Shown: positions 8,750 to 17,598 of the stretch, in pieces
Layout of the letters: each line of letters opens with the position of its first letter
Position numbering within the stretch: the first letter of the stretch is position 1
NCBI GenBank assembly: GCA_046598415.1
Contig: JBKJIG010000044.1
Coordinates: forward strand, 3,502-67,501
Length of the DNA stretch: 64,000 nt
From: VFJZ01 sp046598415
GTDB taxonomy: Bacteria > Actinomycetota > Thermoleophilia > Gaiellales > F1-60-MAGs149
Direction: 5' to 3'
Notes under the pieces: model-generated
What the model was told of the DNA's origin: nothing
The model's database searches: none
Seen by the model: only the letters and a program-made list of their open reading frames with translations
Translations under genes and position numbers: made by a program

Positions 8750-9919
8750 TCAGGTGGGGACGGCGGCGCGCACGGCCTCGCCGATGCGGCGGATGCCCTC
8801 GGTGACGGTCTCCGGCGCGGCCGCCAGCGAGACGCGCAGCAGTCCGGCACCGCCGGGCCCGAACGTGTCGCCGGGGGCGCACGCGACACCGTGGTCGCGC
8901 ACCAGATGCTTCGCGAACTCGAGCGTGTCGGAGGTGGCGGCGGAGACGTCGGCGAAGATGTAGAAGGCGCCGCGCGGCTCGGCCACGAAGAGGCCCTCGG
9001 CCCGCAGCGCGGCGACGGCGAGATCGCGCCGTTCGCGGTAGGCGTCACGCATCTCGCGCACGCAGTCCTGCGGCCCCGAGAGCGCCGCCACCGCCGCCCA
9101 CTGCGCCGGCGCGGTCGGGCACGAGACCTCGACCTCGGGCACCTTGGAGAGCGTGCCGACCAGCTCTGCCGGCGCCGCCAGGTAGCCGATGCGCCACCCG
9201 GTCATGGCGTACGTCTTCGACAGGCTGTAGACGGTGACGACGTTGTCCGGCGCGAACGGCGCCGACGCCACGTGCACGCCGTCGAACGCCATCTCGTCGT
9301 ACACCTCGTCGGACAGCACGTAGAGGCCGTTGCGCACGGCGATGTCGACCGTCGCCGCCACCGTGTCGCGGCCCCACACCGCGCCGGTCGGGTTGGACGG
9401 CGTGTTGGTGATCAGCACCTTCACGCCACGCCGCGTCGCGAGCTGCTCGAGGGCGTCCAGGTCGGGCTCGAAGCCGTTCGCCGCCGGCAGCGGGTAGCGC
9501 ACGATCTCGAGGCCGAGCAGCGTGCAGATGCCGACGTAGTTGGGCCAGCTCGGATCGGGCACCAGCACCGCGTCGCCACGATCGGCCAGCGCGGCGAGCG
9601 TGCTGAAGACGCCCTGGACGCCGCCGACCGTGGCCACGATCTGGTCGGCACCGACGTCGTGGCCGGCGCGCCGGGTGATGCTCGCGGCCGCAGCCTCGCG
9701 CAGCTCGGTGATGCCGCGGCTGGCCGTGTAGCGGGTGCGGCCGGCGCGGGCCGCGTCGCCGGCGGCCTCGACGATGTGCGGCGGCGTGTCGAAGTCGGGC
9801 TCGCCGAAGCTGAGGTTGAGCGTGTCGCCCCGCTCCATCGCGAGCTCCATGATGGCGCGGATGCCCGAACGGGGCAGGGCCGCCATCGCGGCGCTGGGGG
9901 CGGGTGGACGCGGCGTCAT
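8750..9919 (-). CDS. PLP-dependent class I/II aminotransferase
   Basis: 389 aa, fold-type I. Visible: NLSFGEPDFDTP at the N-terminus, ITNTPSNPTGAVW, VLSDEVYDEM, the PLP-lysine motif SLSKTYAMTGWR and a C-terminal GLLRVSLA arginine region, as in aspartate/branched-chain aminotransferases. Its ATG overlaps the nitrilase TGA (ATGA). Last gene of the exporter-formamidase-nitrilase-aminotransferase operon, so it probably processes an amino or oxo acid from amide hydrolysis. Confidence 0.92.
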   Translation of the reverse strand: MTPRPPAPSAAMAALPRSGIRAIMELAMERGDTLNLSFGEPDFDTPPHIVEAAGDAARAGRTRYTASRGITELREAAAASITRRAGHDVGADQIVATVGGVQGVFSTLAALADRGDAVLVPDPSWPNYVGICTLLGLEIVRYPLPAANGFEPDLDALEQLATRRGVKVLITNTPSNPTGAVWGRDTVAATVDIAVRNGLYVLSDEVYDEMAFDGVHVASAPFAPDNVVTVYSLSKTYAMTGWRIGYLAAPAELVGTLSKVPEVEVSCPTAPAQWAAVAALSGPQDCVREMRDAYRERRDLAVAALRAEGLFVAEPRGAFYIFADVSAATSDTLEFAKHLVRDHGVACAPGDTFGPGGAGLLRVSLAAAPETVTEGIRRIGEAVRAAVPT

Positions 9920-10731
9920 CGGCTGGCGCGCTCGGCCTGGCGGTTGCGCTCCGGCGACCAGCGCCGGGCCAGCAGCCCGTCGGCGAGCGACAGATCGATG
10001 TCGGCGGCGACCACGCCGACCTGACCGTAGGGCAACTGGGCGACGAGCGACCCGTCGGGCGCGACGATGCAGGTCGCCGAACCCTGGTCGGGCGCGGCGT
10101 TGTTGGACTGCGCGACGTACACCGTGTTCTCGAGCGCGCGGCACATCAGGGCCTTCTCGTTGTACGGGTTCGACGCGTCGAGCCAGCGCGTCGGCAGCGG
10201 GCCGCCCGCGGTCGTGACCCAGTGCGGCACGAAGATCACCTGGGCGCCGTCGAGGGTCAGCGCGCGGCTGATCTCGGGGTAGCGGAACGCCTCGTGGCAG
10301 ATGGCGATGCCGAACGTCAGGCCGCCCGCGGTGAACGTGCGCCGACCGCTGCCCGCGACGTATGGCGCCTCCTCCGACGGGTCGATCTGCGTCTTCGCCT
10401 GCTCGCCGAGGCGGCTGCCGTCGGCATCCAGCACCACGCACACGATCTCGCGGCCGGCCGCGGTCGGGCGCTCGGTGCCGACGATGGTGACGACGCCCGT
10501 CCGGCACACCGCGGCGGCGATCGCGTCGATGGCGCGCTCGAGCGCGTCGGCGGTGACGTCGGGCACCTCGCGCGGCTGGTTGCGGTGGCCCGGCACCGCC
10601 GTCTCGGGCAGGCAGACGATCTGCGCACCGAGGCGCGCGGCCTCGTCCACCGCGGCGATCGCCGCCGGCACCGCCTCGGCGATGGTGGCCGTGAGCGGGG
10701 TCGAGGCGACGGCGATGCGGACGGTCGTCAT
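9916..10731 (-). CDS. Carbon-nitrogen hydrolase (nitrilase superfamily)
   Basis: 271-aa cytosolic amidohydrolase with the catalytic triad visible: Glu in CLPETAVPG, Lys in KTQIDPSEE, Cys in GIAICHEAFRYPEISR. Usual length for branch-type amidases and N-carbamoyl hydrolases. TAGCCT lies 6 nt before the ATG and overlaps the stop of the formamidase gene, suggesting an internal leaderless promoter within the operon. It releases ammonia from a linear amide or carbamoyl compound; the substrate is not predictable. Confidence 0.92.
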   Translation of the reverse strand: MTTVRIAVASTPLTATIAEAVPAAIAAVDEAARLGAQIVCLPETAVPGHRNQPREVPDVTADALERAIDAIAAAVCRTGVVTIVGTERPTAAGREIVCVVLDADGSRLGEQAKTQIDPSEEAPYVAGSGRRTFTAGGLTFGIAICHEAFRYPEISRALTLDGAQVIFVPHWVTTAGGPLPTRWLDASNPYNEKALMCRALENTVYVAQSNNAAPDQGSATCIVAPDGSLVAQLPYGQVGVVAADIDLSLADGLLARRWSPERNRQAERASR

Positions 10732-10740
10732 GGCTGCAGG

Positions 10741-11679
10741 CTACCGGGGGAAAGGCGTCGGGCACGCCGAGATCTTCGGTACCTTGACGCGGGCGATCGC
10801 ACTGGCCGGCGACGGCTGGCAGGCCTGGGCGATGCCGACGTCGCACGCCACCGACAGGAAGATGAACGCGTCGGCGATCGTGAATCCCCAGTGGTCGACG
10901 AGCAGCCGCGCCGCCTCCTCGCAGGCCAGCTCGATGGCCCCGCCGAGGTCGCCGAGCGTCGTGCCGTGCGTGACCCAGCAGTCGGCCAGTTCGGTCACCG
11001 GCCAGATGCCCTGCGCGCCCTTGTGGAGCCCGACCCGGATCACCACCTCGCCCTCGATCTCGACGCCCGTGCCCGAGATCTCGCCATCGCCCATGCAGGC
11101 GTGCATGTCGCCGATCGCGAGCATGCCGCCCGGCTGGCGCACCGGCAGGTACACGGTCGAGCCCGGGCCGTGCAGGTGGTTATCGAGGTTGCCGCCGTGC
11201 TGTCCCGCGAGGAAGTTGATGCACTCCTCGCCACCCGTGGCACAGCCGATCACGCCGACCATCGGCCGCACCGGAAAGCGCACGCGGTCGTTCATGTGGA
11301 TGACGCCGTCCTCGACCCGGAAGATGCGTGTCACCGGGCCGTCGACCAGCCCCGTCAGCTGCCCGAAGCCCGGGATCACCATCGCCGCGCCGCGTGGCCC
11401 GGGGTTGATCTCGAGCAGCTCGACGACCAGCGAGTCGCCGGGCTCGGCGCCGCGCACCGCTATCGGCCCGGTGGCCGAGTTGAGACGCTCCAGGTCGAGT
11501 GACGTGAACAGGTCGGTCTCCTTCGTCACCTGCCCGCTGAAGCAGTCGTTCAGCTCCAGCCGGATCACGGCGCCGGGGTCGACCTCGAGGACCGGCGTCA
11601 TCGACGGCCCGAAGGCCCAGACGTGCTGGTCGCGCGTGATCAGGTGGTCGATTGCGAGCGTTCCCATGGCGGCCATCAT
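10741..11679 (-). CDS. Acetamidase/formamidase (FmdA/AmdA family)
   Basis: 312 aa; zinc-dependent hydrolysis of formamide/acetamide to ammonia and acid. Family signatures: GPSMTPVLEVDPG, GAEPGDSLVVELLEINPG, MVGVIGCATGGEE, GGNLDNHLHGPGSTVYLPV, and GDMHACMGDGEISGTGVE. Three in-frame ATGs (11679, 11676, 11667) could start it; MGTLAIDHL at 11667 fits the family best, and none has a strong ribosome-binding site. Sixteen bp downstream of the EamA transporter. A truncated paralogue remnant lies at 26003-26176. Confidence 0.9.
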   Translation of the reverse strand: MMAAMGTLAIDHLITRDQHVWAFGPSMTPVLEVDPGAVIRLELNDCFSGQVTKETDLFTSLDLERLNSATGPIAVRGAEPGDSLVVELLEINPGPRGAAMVIPGFGQLTGLVDGPVTRIFRVEDGVIHMNDRVRFPVRPMVGVIGCATGGEECINFLAGQHGGNLDNHLHGPGSTVYLPVRQPGGMLAIGDMHACMGDGEISGTGVEIEGEVVIRVGLHKGAQGIWPVTELADCWVTHGTTLGDLGGAIELACEEAARLLVDHWGFTIADAFIFLSVACDVGIAQACQPSPASAIARVKVPKISACPTPFPR

Positions 11680-11695
11680 GCCACCGGCGGGGCCG

Positions 11696-12562
11696 TCACG
11701 TGCGCCTCGCCCCGAGGTCGCCGCGCAGCACCAGGAACACGCCGAGAGCTGCCACCGCGAGGCCGACGATCGCCAGCGCGTGCAGCTTCTCGCCGAACAC
11801 GAGGTAGGCCTCGAGCGCGGCCAGCGGCGGCGTCAGGTAGAGCAGCGACGCCGTCTGCGCGGCCGAGCTGCGGCGAATGACGAGCATCAGCAGCGACACC
11901 GCGCCGATCGACAGCACGAACACCATCCAGGCGAGGCCGCCGATCACCTTCGCCGTCCACTCGATGTGGAAGTTCTCGAAGGTCAGGCTGCCGACGCCGA
12001 CGACCACGGTCGCGGCGGCGTACTGCACCACCGCGGCGGGCCAGATCGCCACGTCGGTGCAGAAGCGCTTCTGGTACAGCGCGCCGGCGGTGATGCCGAC
12101 CAGCGCGACGAACGACAGCGCGACGGCGCCGAAGCTGACGCCCCCGATCGCGAGCCGCTCCCACAGCACGAGCGCGATGCCGACCAGGCCGGCCGCGAAC
12201 CCGAGCCACTGCAGGCGCGCCACGCGCTCGCCCAGCAGCGCCCCGACCAGGCAGGCCGTGACGATCGGCTGCAGCCCGACGATCAACGCCGAGACACCGG
12301 CCGGCAGGCCCTCGGCGATCGACCAGAAGACGCCGCCCAGGTAGATGCCGTGCAGCAGCACGCCGACGACTGCCACGTGGCCCGCCATGCGCCAGCCCAT
12401 CCACTGCGACCGCGTGGCGGCCACGATCACGAGCGCGCACAGGCCGGCCAGCGCGAACCGGACCGTCAGCACCGCCAGCGGATCGGCGTCGCCGACCACC
12501 AGCCGGGCGCCGACGAAGCCGGTCGACCACAGCAGCACGAAGATCCAGGGCACGAACTTCAC
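11696..12562 (-). CDS. EamA/DMT-family transporter
   Basis: 288-aa membrane protein with ten hydrophobic helices in two EamA repeats (first from FVPWIFVLLWSTGFVGARL, second from VSFGAVALSFVALVGITAG), like RhaT/YdcZ metabolite exporters. GTG start at 12560-12562; TACGGT lies 8 nt upstream, consistent with leaderless transcription. Divergent from the class III aminotransferase at 12614, and first gene of the amide operon, so it may move the amide substrate or export a product. Confidence 0.88.
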   Translation of the reverse strand: MKFVPWIFVLLWSTGFVGARLVVGDADPLAVLTVRFALAGLCALVIVAATRSQWMGWRMAGHVAVVGVLLHGIYLGGVFWSIAEGLPAGVSALIVGLQPIVTACLVGALLGERVARLQWLGFAAGLVGIALVLWERLAIGGVSFGAVALSFVALVGITAGALYQKRFCTDVAIWPAAVVQYAAATVVVGVGSLTFENFHIEWTAKVIGGLAWMVFVLSIGAVSLLMLVIRRSSAAQTASLLYLTPPLAALEAYLVFGEKLHALAIVGLAVAALGVFLVLRGDLGARRT

Positions 12563-12613
12563 GGCGCCGAACCGTAGTGCGCCTGCCCGGAGCGGAGTGG
12601 TACCGTCCGCGCC

Positions 12614-13867
12614 GTGACCCTCATCGAGCGCGACACGCGCGCTATCGGCAACATCGAGAAGCTGCGGTTCTTCGACCTCGCCGCGGTCGGCGGGCACGGC
12701 AGCCGGCTCCGTCTCGAGGACGGCCGCGAGGTGCTCGACCTGGCAGCGTCATGGGGCGCCGCGAGCCTCGGCAACGCGCATCCGGAGGTGGCGGCCGCGG
12801 CCGCACGGGCGCTGTCGGACATGCCGGGTGCGAGCATCCTCTCGCTCGTCAACGGCCCGGCTGTCGAGCTGGCCGAGCGGCTGCTGGCGACGTTTCCCGC
12901 CGGCGCCGACCGGCGGGTGTGGCTCGGGCACTCCGGCTCCGACGCCAACGACACCGCCGCACGCATCGTCACCGCCGCCACGGGCCGGCCGCGCATCATC
13001 GCCTTCGCCGGCGCGTACCACGGCGCGCTGACCGGATCGATGGCGATCTCCGGGCACCCGGCGCTCGAGGGCGAGAAGGCCGAGGGCCTGATCCAGCTGC
13101 GGTATCCCGACCCGCGCGACGGCGCCGACGCCGGCGAGGTCGTGCTCGAGGAGCTCGACGCGCACCTTGCCCGTCACGGCCGCGAGGTGGCGGCCCTGTT
13201 CGTCGAGCCGATCCTCTCGGACGGTGGCCTGATCGTGCCGCCGGCGGGGTTCCTGCGCGGTCTCGGCGAACGCTGCCGTGCGCACGGCGTGCTGCTGGTG
13301 TGCGACGAGGTCAAGGTCGGGCTCGCCCGCACCGGCACGCTGCACGCGTTCGAGTCGGAGGGCGTGACGCCCGACGTCGTCTGCCTCGGCAAGGGCCTCG
13401 GCGGCGGCCTGCCGCTATCGGCCGTGATCGGGCCGGCGGCGGTGATGAACCACGCCATGGCGTTCGCGCTGATGACGACGGCCGGCAACCCGGTCTGCGC
13501 CAGCGCCGGCCTCGCGGTGCTCGACGTGATCGAGCGCGACGGGCTGATCGCCCGCGCCGGCGTGGCCGGCGACCGCCTGCAGGCCGGGCTCCGCGCGCTC
13601 GGCTCGCCGCTGGTCTCCGACGTGCGCGGCCGCGGGCTCGCCGTCGGCGTCGAGTTGGCCTCGGCCGACGCGGCCGCGAAGGTCTGCTCCCGCGCCGCCG
13701 AGCTGGGCGCGGTCTTCTACTACGTCGGCGCCGGCGTGCTGGAGCTGACACCGGCGCTGACCATCTCCGACGCCGAGCTGGATGAGGGCGTCGAGGTGAT
13801 CGGCCGGGCGCTCGACGACGTGACCGCCGGCCGTGTCTCGGACGCTGCCGCCTACACGCCCTGGTAG
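12614..13867 (+). CDS. Class III PLP-dependent aminotransferase
   Basis: 417 aa, fold-type I subgroup II (GABA/ornithine aminotransferase-like). Visible: GHSGSDANDTAARI (phosphate-cup SG.(D/E)AN), FAGAYHGALTGSM, FVEPILSDGG, LVCDEVKVGLARTG with cofactor Asp, and CLGKGLGGGLPLSAVIG with the Schiff-base lysine. GTG start with TACCGT 7 nt upstream. Divergent from the EamA-formamidase operon. The 3' end overlaps the convergent protease gene by 16 bp. The substrate is a primary amine or amino acid, not defined. Confidence 0.93.
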   Translation: MTLIERDTRAIGNIEKLRFFDLAAVGGHGSRLRLEDGREVLDLAASWGAASLGNAHPEVAAAAARALSDMPGASILSLVNGPAVELAERLLATFPAGADRRVWLGHSGSDANDTAARIVTAATGRPRIIAFAGAYHGALTGSMAISGHPALEGEKAEGLIQLRYPDPRDGADAGEVVLEELDAHLARHGREVAALFVEPILSDGGLIVPPAGFLRGLGERCRAHGVLLVCDEVKVGLARTGTLHAFESEGVTPDVVCLGKGLGGGLPLSAVIGPAAVMNHAMAFALMTTAGNPVCASAGLAVLDVIERDGLIARAGVAGDRLQAGLRALGSPLVSDVRGRGLAVGVELASADAAAKVCSRAAELGAVFYYVGAGVLELTPALTISDAELDEGVEVIGRALDDVTAGRVSDAAAYTPW

Positions 13868-15051
13868 GTCGCGCTCGCGACGAACGCGGGCGTCAGCGCC
13901 GGGTAGTCGCCGTCGTGCACGACCACGCGGTAGCAGCGTGAGGCGCCGGCCGCGAGCGGGGACGTGTCGGTGGCCGAGTCGGCCCGGCCCGGTGCCAGAG
14001 CGCCGAACCTGATCGTGCGACGGAAGCCGGTCGGGGCGGCGCAGGTGCCGTTCATCGCCTCGACGTTGACGCGCCATCCGGCCGGTGCCTTCGGGTGGCG
14101 GAAGCGCACGACGCCGTCCAGCACGCTGAGGCCGATGCGGGCCGCGCCGGTGCGGGCGCCGTGGTTGACGACGACGGTGCGCGGGCTCGACCAGCGACCG
14201 CCGGCCGAGACGCGCCAGAGCCGGTAGCACCAGCGACCGGGCGTGGCCTGCTCCGCGAAGGCCGGAACGAGAGGGGCGCCGGCGGCGGCGTAGAAGTAGT
14301 CGCCGCGCCGGTCGATGGGCGACGCCGGGCAGGCGCCCTTGCGACGGCCGACGACGAGCGCCCGTCCGCCGGAGCCGCGCGCCCACAGGTTCGCGGTGGC
14401 GACGGTGCCGGCCGGGTCGGCGACCACCGTCAGCGCGCCGGGCCGGACCGGGCGGCGATCGGTGCAGGCGGCGCGGGTGGTGCGGGCGACGGAGGTCGCC
14501 TTGCCGCCGTAGTACCGCACGAGGCCGCGGATGTCGTCCGGCTGCACGACCCGGCAACGGCGCAACCAGTCGCCGCGGCAGCGTCGCGCGCCGGTGGCGT
14601 TGTTCGAGACCATCGTCGAGCAGCGCCGGTCCTCGTGGCCGAGTCCGAGGGCGTGGCCGATCTCGTGCGCGGTGATCTGCTGGAAGAGGCGCTGCGGCCG
14701 GCATCCGGTGGCGACGCGGACCTCGGCCGACAGGAGCCCGCCGCGTCCGTCTCCGGGCGCGCCGGTGGCGCCGGCGACGCCGATGCAGGCCAGGCCCTGC
14801 GTGCTGTGCCGCACCGCGCGGATCTGGATGTTGGCCCGGTCGGACGGCGCCGGAACCAGGATCACGCGCGCGCCCGTGGTGTTCCACGCGGCCACCGCCA
14901 TCGCTGCGGCGTTGCCGTACGCGCCGGCGGTGTGGTCGCTGTAGGTGACGAGCGGCTCGCGCCAGACCCCGTCTCCGCTCGTCCGGTAGGCGTGCGCCGG
15001 CACTGGCACGAGCAGGCTCACGCACAGCAGCGCGAGGAGCGAGCGTCGCAT
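13852..15051 (-). CDS. Secreted matrixin-like zinc metalloprotease
   Basis: 399 aa with a signal peptide (MRRSLLALLCVSLLVPVPAHA). The catalytic domain, about residues 25-180, has the zinc motif HEIGHALGLGHED (HExxHxxGxxH) followed by CSTMVSN in the Met-turn position. The remaining 200 residues form a Trp/Tyr-rich beta domain, probably surface or substrate binding. ATG 15051 is favoured over GTG 15057 because TACTCT lies 7 nt before it. Extracellular peptide hydrolysis. Confidence 0.85.
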   Translation of the reverse strand: MRRSLLALLCVSLLVPVPAHAYRTSGDGVWREPLVTYSDHTAGAYGNAAAMAVAAWNTTGARVILVPAPSDRANIQIRAVRHSTQGLACIGVAGATGAPGDGRGGLLSAEVRVATGCRPQRLFQQITAHEIGHALGLGHEDRRCSTMVSNNATGARRCRGDWLRRCRVVQPDDIRGLVRYYGGKATSVARTTRAACTDRRPVRPGALTVVADPAGTVATANLWARGSGGRALVVGRRKGACPASPIDRRGDYFYAAAGAPLVPAFAEQATPGRWCYRLWRVSAGGRWSSPRTVVVNHGARTGAARIGLSVLDGVVRFRHPKAPAGWRVNVEAMNGTCAAPTGFRRTIRFGALAPGRADSATDTSPLAAGASRCYRVVVHDGDYPALTPAFVASATYQGV

Positions 15052-15106
15052 CTCCACGAGAGTACCGGACGCGTGGTTGGAGCAGGGAGGCGCCTACGAT
15101 GTGCGC

Positions 15107-15649
15107 GTGATCTCGCCGCCCCACCCGCCGCTCGCGGACGACGTCGTCGTGCTCCGCCCGTTCTCGCTCGCCGATGTCGACCCGGTGACGGAGGCCTGCC
15201 AGGATCCGGACATCCAGCGATTTACGACGGTGCCGGCCGCGTACCGCCGGGACGACGCGCTGGAGTGGATCTCGGGTCACGAGGCAGAGCGCGCGGCCCG
15301 CACCAGCCTGTCGCTCGCGATCACGGACCTGTCGAATCAGGTGATCGGCTCGATCGGGCTCGTGTCGATCGACTGGGACAACGACGCGGGCGAGATCGGC
15401 TACTGGGTGGCGCCCTGGGGACGCGGCCGCAACGCGGCCAGCCGGGCGACGCGGTTGCTGGCCGTCTGGGGCGTGCGCGAGCTGGGGTTGATCCGCGTCG
15501 AGCTGCGCATCTCGACGCACAACCAGACGTCGCAGCGCACTGCCGAGCAGGCCGGGTTCACGTGGGAGGGCGTGCTGCGGTCGGCGCTCGCGCATCGCGA
15601 CGAGCGGCACGACCTCGCGGTGTTCTCGCTGCTCGCCGGCGAGATCTGA
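15107..15649 (+). CDS. GNAT-family N-acetyltransferase (RimJ/RimL type)
   Basis: 180 aa; acetyl-CoA-dependent N-acetyltransferase. Motif A is recognisable as IGYWVAPWGRGRNAASRATRL with the following Rim-like LIRVELRISTHNQTSQR and AEQAGFTWEG. The GTG at 15107 is chosen by TACGAT 6 nt upstream (leaderless); an earlier in-frame ATG at 15077 lies upstream of this promoter. The substrate could be a ribosomal protein N-terminus or a small amine. Confidence 0.88.
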   Translation: MISPPHPPLADDVVVLRPFSLADVDPVTEACQDPDIQRFTTVPAAYRRDDALEWISGHEAERAARTSLSLAITDLSNQVIGSIGLVSIDWDNDAGEIGYWVAPWGRGRNAASRATRLLAVWGVRELGLIRVELRISTHNQTSQRTAEQAGFTWEGVLRSALAHRDERHDLAVFSLLAGEI

Positions 15650-15652
15650 CCG

Positions 15653-16141
15653 TCAGGCGCCGTGGCACTTCTTGAACTTGCGGCCCGACCCGCACGGGCA
15701 CGGGTCGTTGCGCCCGACGTTCTTGCCGAACACGTCGCCCAGCGACGGTAGCCCGGCGAGGTCGGCCCCGACGCCTTCCGTGGTGCGGGCGGCGCGGAGC
15801 TGCTCGAGCTCCAGCAGGTCGTGGTGGTCGAGCGTCAGCACGAGCTCGACCGCCTCGGGCGTGATGGGCCGTGGCGGCGATCCGGCGACGAGGCCGACGC
15901 CGTCCAGCAGCGCGTAGCACGCCTCCTCGGTCAGCCCGTCGGCCGTCTGCGGCACGTCGACCCGCGAGGGAGCGACGAGCCGGAACCGCTCCCAGCGCTC
16001 GGCCGATGCGTCGTCGGGTCCGGCCGCGAGCAGGTCGCGGAACGCCCGCCGTCGCGGAGCACCGCCGGCGAGCGCCTCGAGTGCGGCGGAAAGCTCAACC
16101 GGCAGCCAGGCAGCCCACCCGGAGTCAACAAGTCCCTGCAT
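15653..16141 (-). CDS. SEC-C zinc-motif protein
   Basis: 162 aa ending in a canonical SEC-C domain, NVGRNDPCPCGSGRKFKKCHG, the metal-binding tail also found in SecA and many uncharacterised proteins; the preceding 135 residues are helical without recognised catalytic residues. Convergent with the GNAT gene (3-bp gap). Possibly a ribosome- or protein-binding accessory protein; only the zinc motif is firmly established. Confidence 0.85.
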   Translation of the reverse strand: MQGLVDSGWAAWLPVELSAALEALAGGAPRRRAFRDLLAAGPDDASAERWERFRLVAPSRVDVPQTADGLTEEACYALLDGVGLVAGSPPRPITPEAVELVLTLDHHDLLELEQLRAARTTEGVGADLAGLPSLGDVFGKNVGRNDPCPCGSGRKFKKCHGA

Positions 16142-16179
16142 GCGGTGCAGTGTGCCGCACGTGCCTGCGCGAAAAGCCC

Positions 16180-16220
16180 GGGGTCAGACCCCGAAAAGGC
16201 CGTTTCTGGGGTCTGACCCC
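16180..16220. repeat. Palindromic interspersed repeat, copy A
   Basis: Two 13-mers, GGGGTCAGACCCC (16180-16192) and GGGGTCTGACCCC (16208-16220), flank a 15-nt spacer containing GGCCGTT. A GC-rich tail of about 100 bp (AAGGCGCGCGGA repeated, ending GGCACGCGCGAA near 16313) is shared with copy B. It occupies the gap between the SEC-C and lactone-oxidase genes. Confidence 0.85.
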
Positions 16221-16325
16221 AACATGGAAGGCGCGCGGAAGGCGCGCGGATCGCGCGACTGGCGGGAAGCGTGACTGTTTCGTAGGAGTTCGTTCGTACG
16301 GCGGCACGCGCGAACCTGATTGGAT

Positions 16326-17495
16326 CTAGGGGAGGAGGTGGCGGAGGTAGTCGTTCACCAGGCGGCCGTTCGGGTCGAGCTCCGCGCGGCGCGCTTGAAA
16401 CTCCGCCAGCCTCGGATACAGCCCCCCGAACTCCTCGCTTCCCAGCTGGTGCAGCTTGCCCCAGTGGGGACGCCCGCCGGCTTCCAGCAGCAGCCGCTCC
16501 GCCGCGGCGAAGCCGGGCTGCCACGGATCGTCCGGCTGCGCGTGCAGGCTGATCGTGACGACAGCGCGGCCCTGCGTCGGGCTCAGCGGCAGCGGGTCGC
16601 CGGCCTGGCCGCGGAACTCGACCGCCCACGTCAGCTCCGGATGCCGGTCGCGCATCAGCGTCCGGACGGCGGCGAGCGTCTCGAACGCCGCCGCGGCCGG
16701 CACCGCGTACTCCATCTCGACGAACCGCGTGACGCGCTCGGACGGGTAGATGCGGTGGCTCCAATCGACCCGCTCCGGCTTCAGGTAGCGCTCGACCGTG
16801 CCCGGCGGCTGCGGCGGTGGCGGCGGGTCGCCCCACGGCTCGTCGGTGCTCTGCGCGAACCGCTTGAAGACGCACCTGTCGAGCGTCGGCAGCCAGAAGA
16901 ACTCGAGGTTGCGGGCGCCGTCAGCAGCAGCCGCCCACTCGGCCTCGACGTCCTCGTAGGCGCAGTGCCACGTGCGCTCGTGCAGCCGGTAGGCGGGCAC
17001 GACCGCGAGCTCCAGGGAGACGATCACGCCGAGCAACCCCAGCGCCAGCCCCGCATCGGTCTGCCGAACGAGATCGCCGGTCGGCAGCACCACCTCGGCC
17101 GAGCGCACCAGCGTCGCGAGGCTGCCGAACGCCCCGGAGCCGTGCGTGCCGGTGGCGATCGCGCCGGCGATGGCCTGGGTGTCGACGTCGCCCTGGTTCG
17201 GGAGACCGACGCCGGCGGCCCGGAGCGGCTCGCCGAGGTCGGCGATGTGCGTGCCGGCGGCCACGGTCGCGATGCCGCGCTCGGCATCGACCGACGACAC
17301 ACCGCGCACCGCGGAGAGGTCGAGCAGCAGCCCGTCGGTCGCGCAGAGTGGCGAGAACGAGTGACCCGCGCCGGCGACGCGCACCGCGAGATCGCTGCTC
17401 GCGACCAGGCCCTGCAGCTCGGCCACCGTCGCCGGCCGCGCGATCTGCCGAGGGTGGCACGTGACGTTGCCGGCCCAGTTGCTCCACGGAGGCAC
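16326..17495 (-). CDS. FAD-linked D-arabinono-1,4-lactone/L-gulonolactone oxidase
   Basis: 389 aa; oxidises a sugar lactone with O2, in the aldonolactone oxidase group. Begins PPWSNWAGNVTCHP; FAD-binding type 4 domain about residues 10-170 (VRVAGAGHSFSPL, GTHGSGAFGSL) and ALO domain behind it ending with the signature HWGKLH and C-terminal DPNGRLVNDYLRHL. GTG 17495 gives the family-like N-terminus, with CACCAT 6 nt upstream; a GTG at 17516 is an alternative. Divergent from the 5-oxoprolinase genes. Confidence 0.88.
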   Translation of the reverse strand: MPPWSNWAGNVTCHPRQIARPATVAELQGLVASSDLAVRVAGAGHSFSPLCATDGLLLDLSAVRGVSSVDAERGIATVAAGTHIADLGEPLRAAGVGLPNQGDVDTQAIAGAIATGTHGSGAFGSLATLVRSAEVVLPTGDLVRQTDAGLALGLLGVIVSLELAVVPAYRLHERTWHCAYEDVEAEWAAAADGARNLEFFWLPTLDRCVFKRFAQSTDEPWGDPPPPPQPPGTVERYLKPERVDWSHRIYPSERVTRFVEMEYAVPAAAAFETLAAVRTLMRDRHPELTWAVEFRGQAGDPLPLSPTQGRAVVTISLHAQPDDPWQPGFAAAERLLLEAGGRPHWGKLHQLGSEEFGGLYPRLAEFQARRAELDPNGRLVNDYLRHLLP

Positions 17496-17530
17496 GGGCG
17501 CATGGTGGCAGGCCACGGCATCATGCGCCC

Positions 17531-17596
17531 ATGCTCCGCACCATCGACCTGAACATCGCCGCCGGGGAGTCGTTCGGCGCCTGGCCGGCGTTCTGA
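17531..17596 (+). pseudogene. pxpA: pxpA (5-oxoprolinase subunit A, LamB/YcsF) N-terminal stump
   Basis: A 21-codon reading frame whose residues 4-17, IDLNIAAGESFGAW, match the N-terminus of LamB/YcsF-family PxpA (consensus IDLN.D.GE.FG.W), then stops at TGA two nt before the pxpBC start. The remaining 230 or so residues are absent, so an internal deletion has apparently joined the first codons to the end of the gene. CATCAT lies 6 nt before the ATG, so the old promoter may now drive pxpBC and the stump may act as a coupled leader peptide. PxpA is required with PxpB and PxpC in bacteria; a copy may exist elsewhere. Confidence 0.7.
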
Positions 17597-17598
17597 CG

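Noticed and set aside
16180..16220. Palindromic repeats as a CRISPR array
   Set aside because: Copies are kilobases apart, spacers are not regular, and there are no cas genes.
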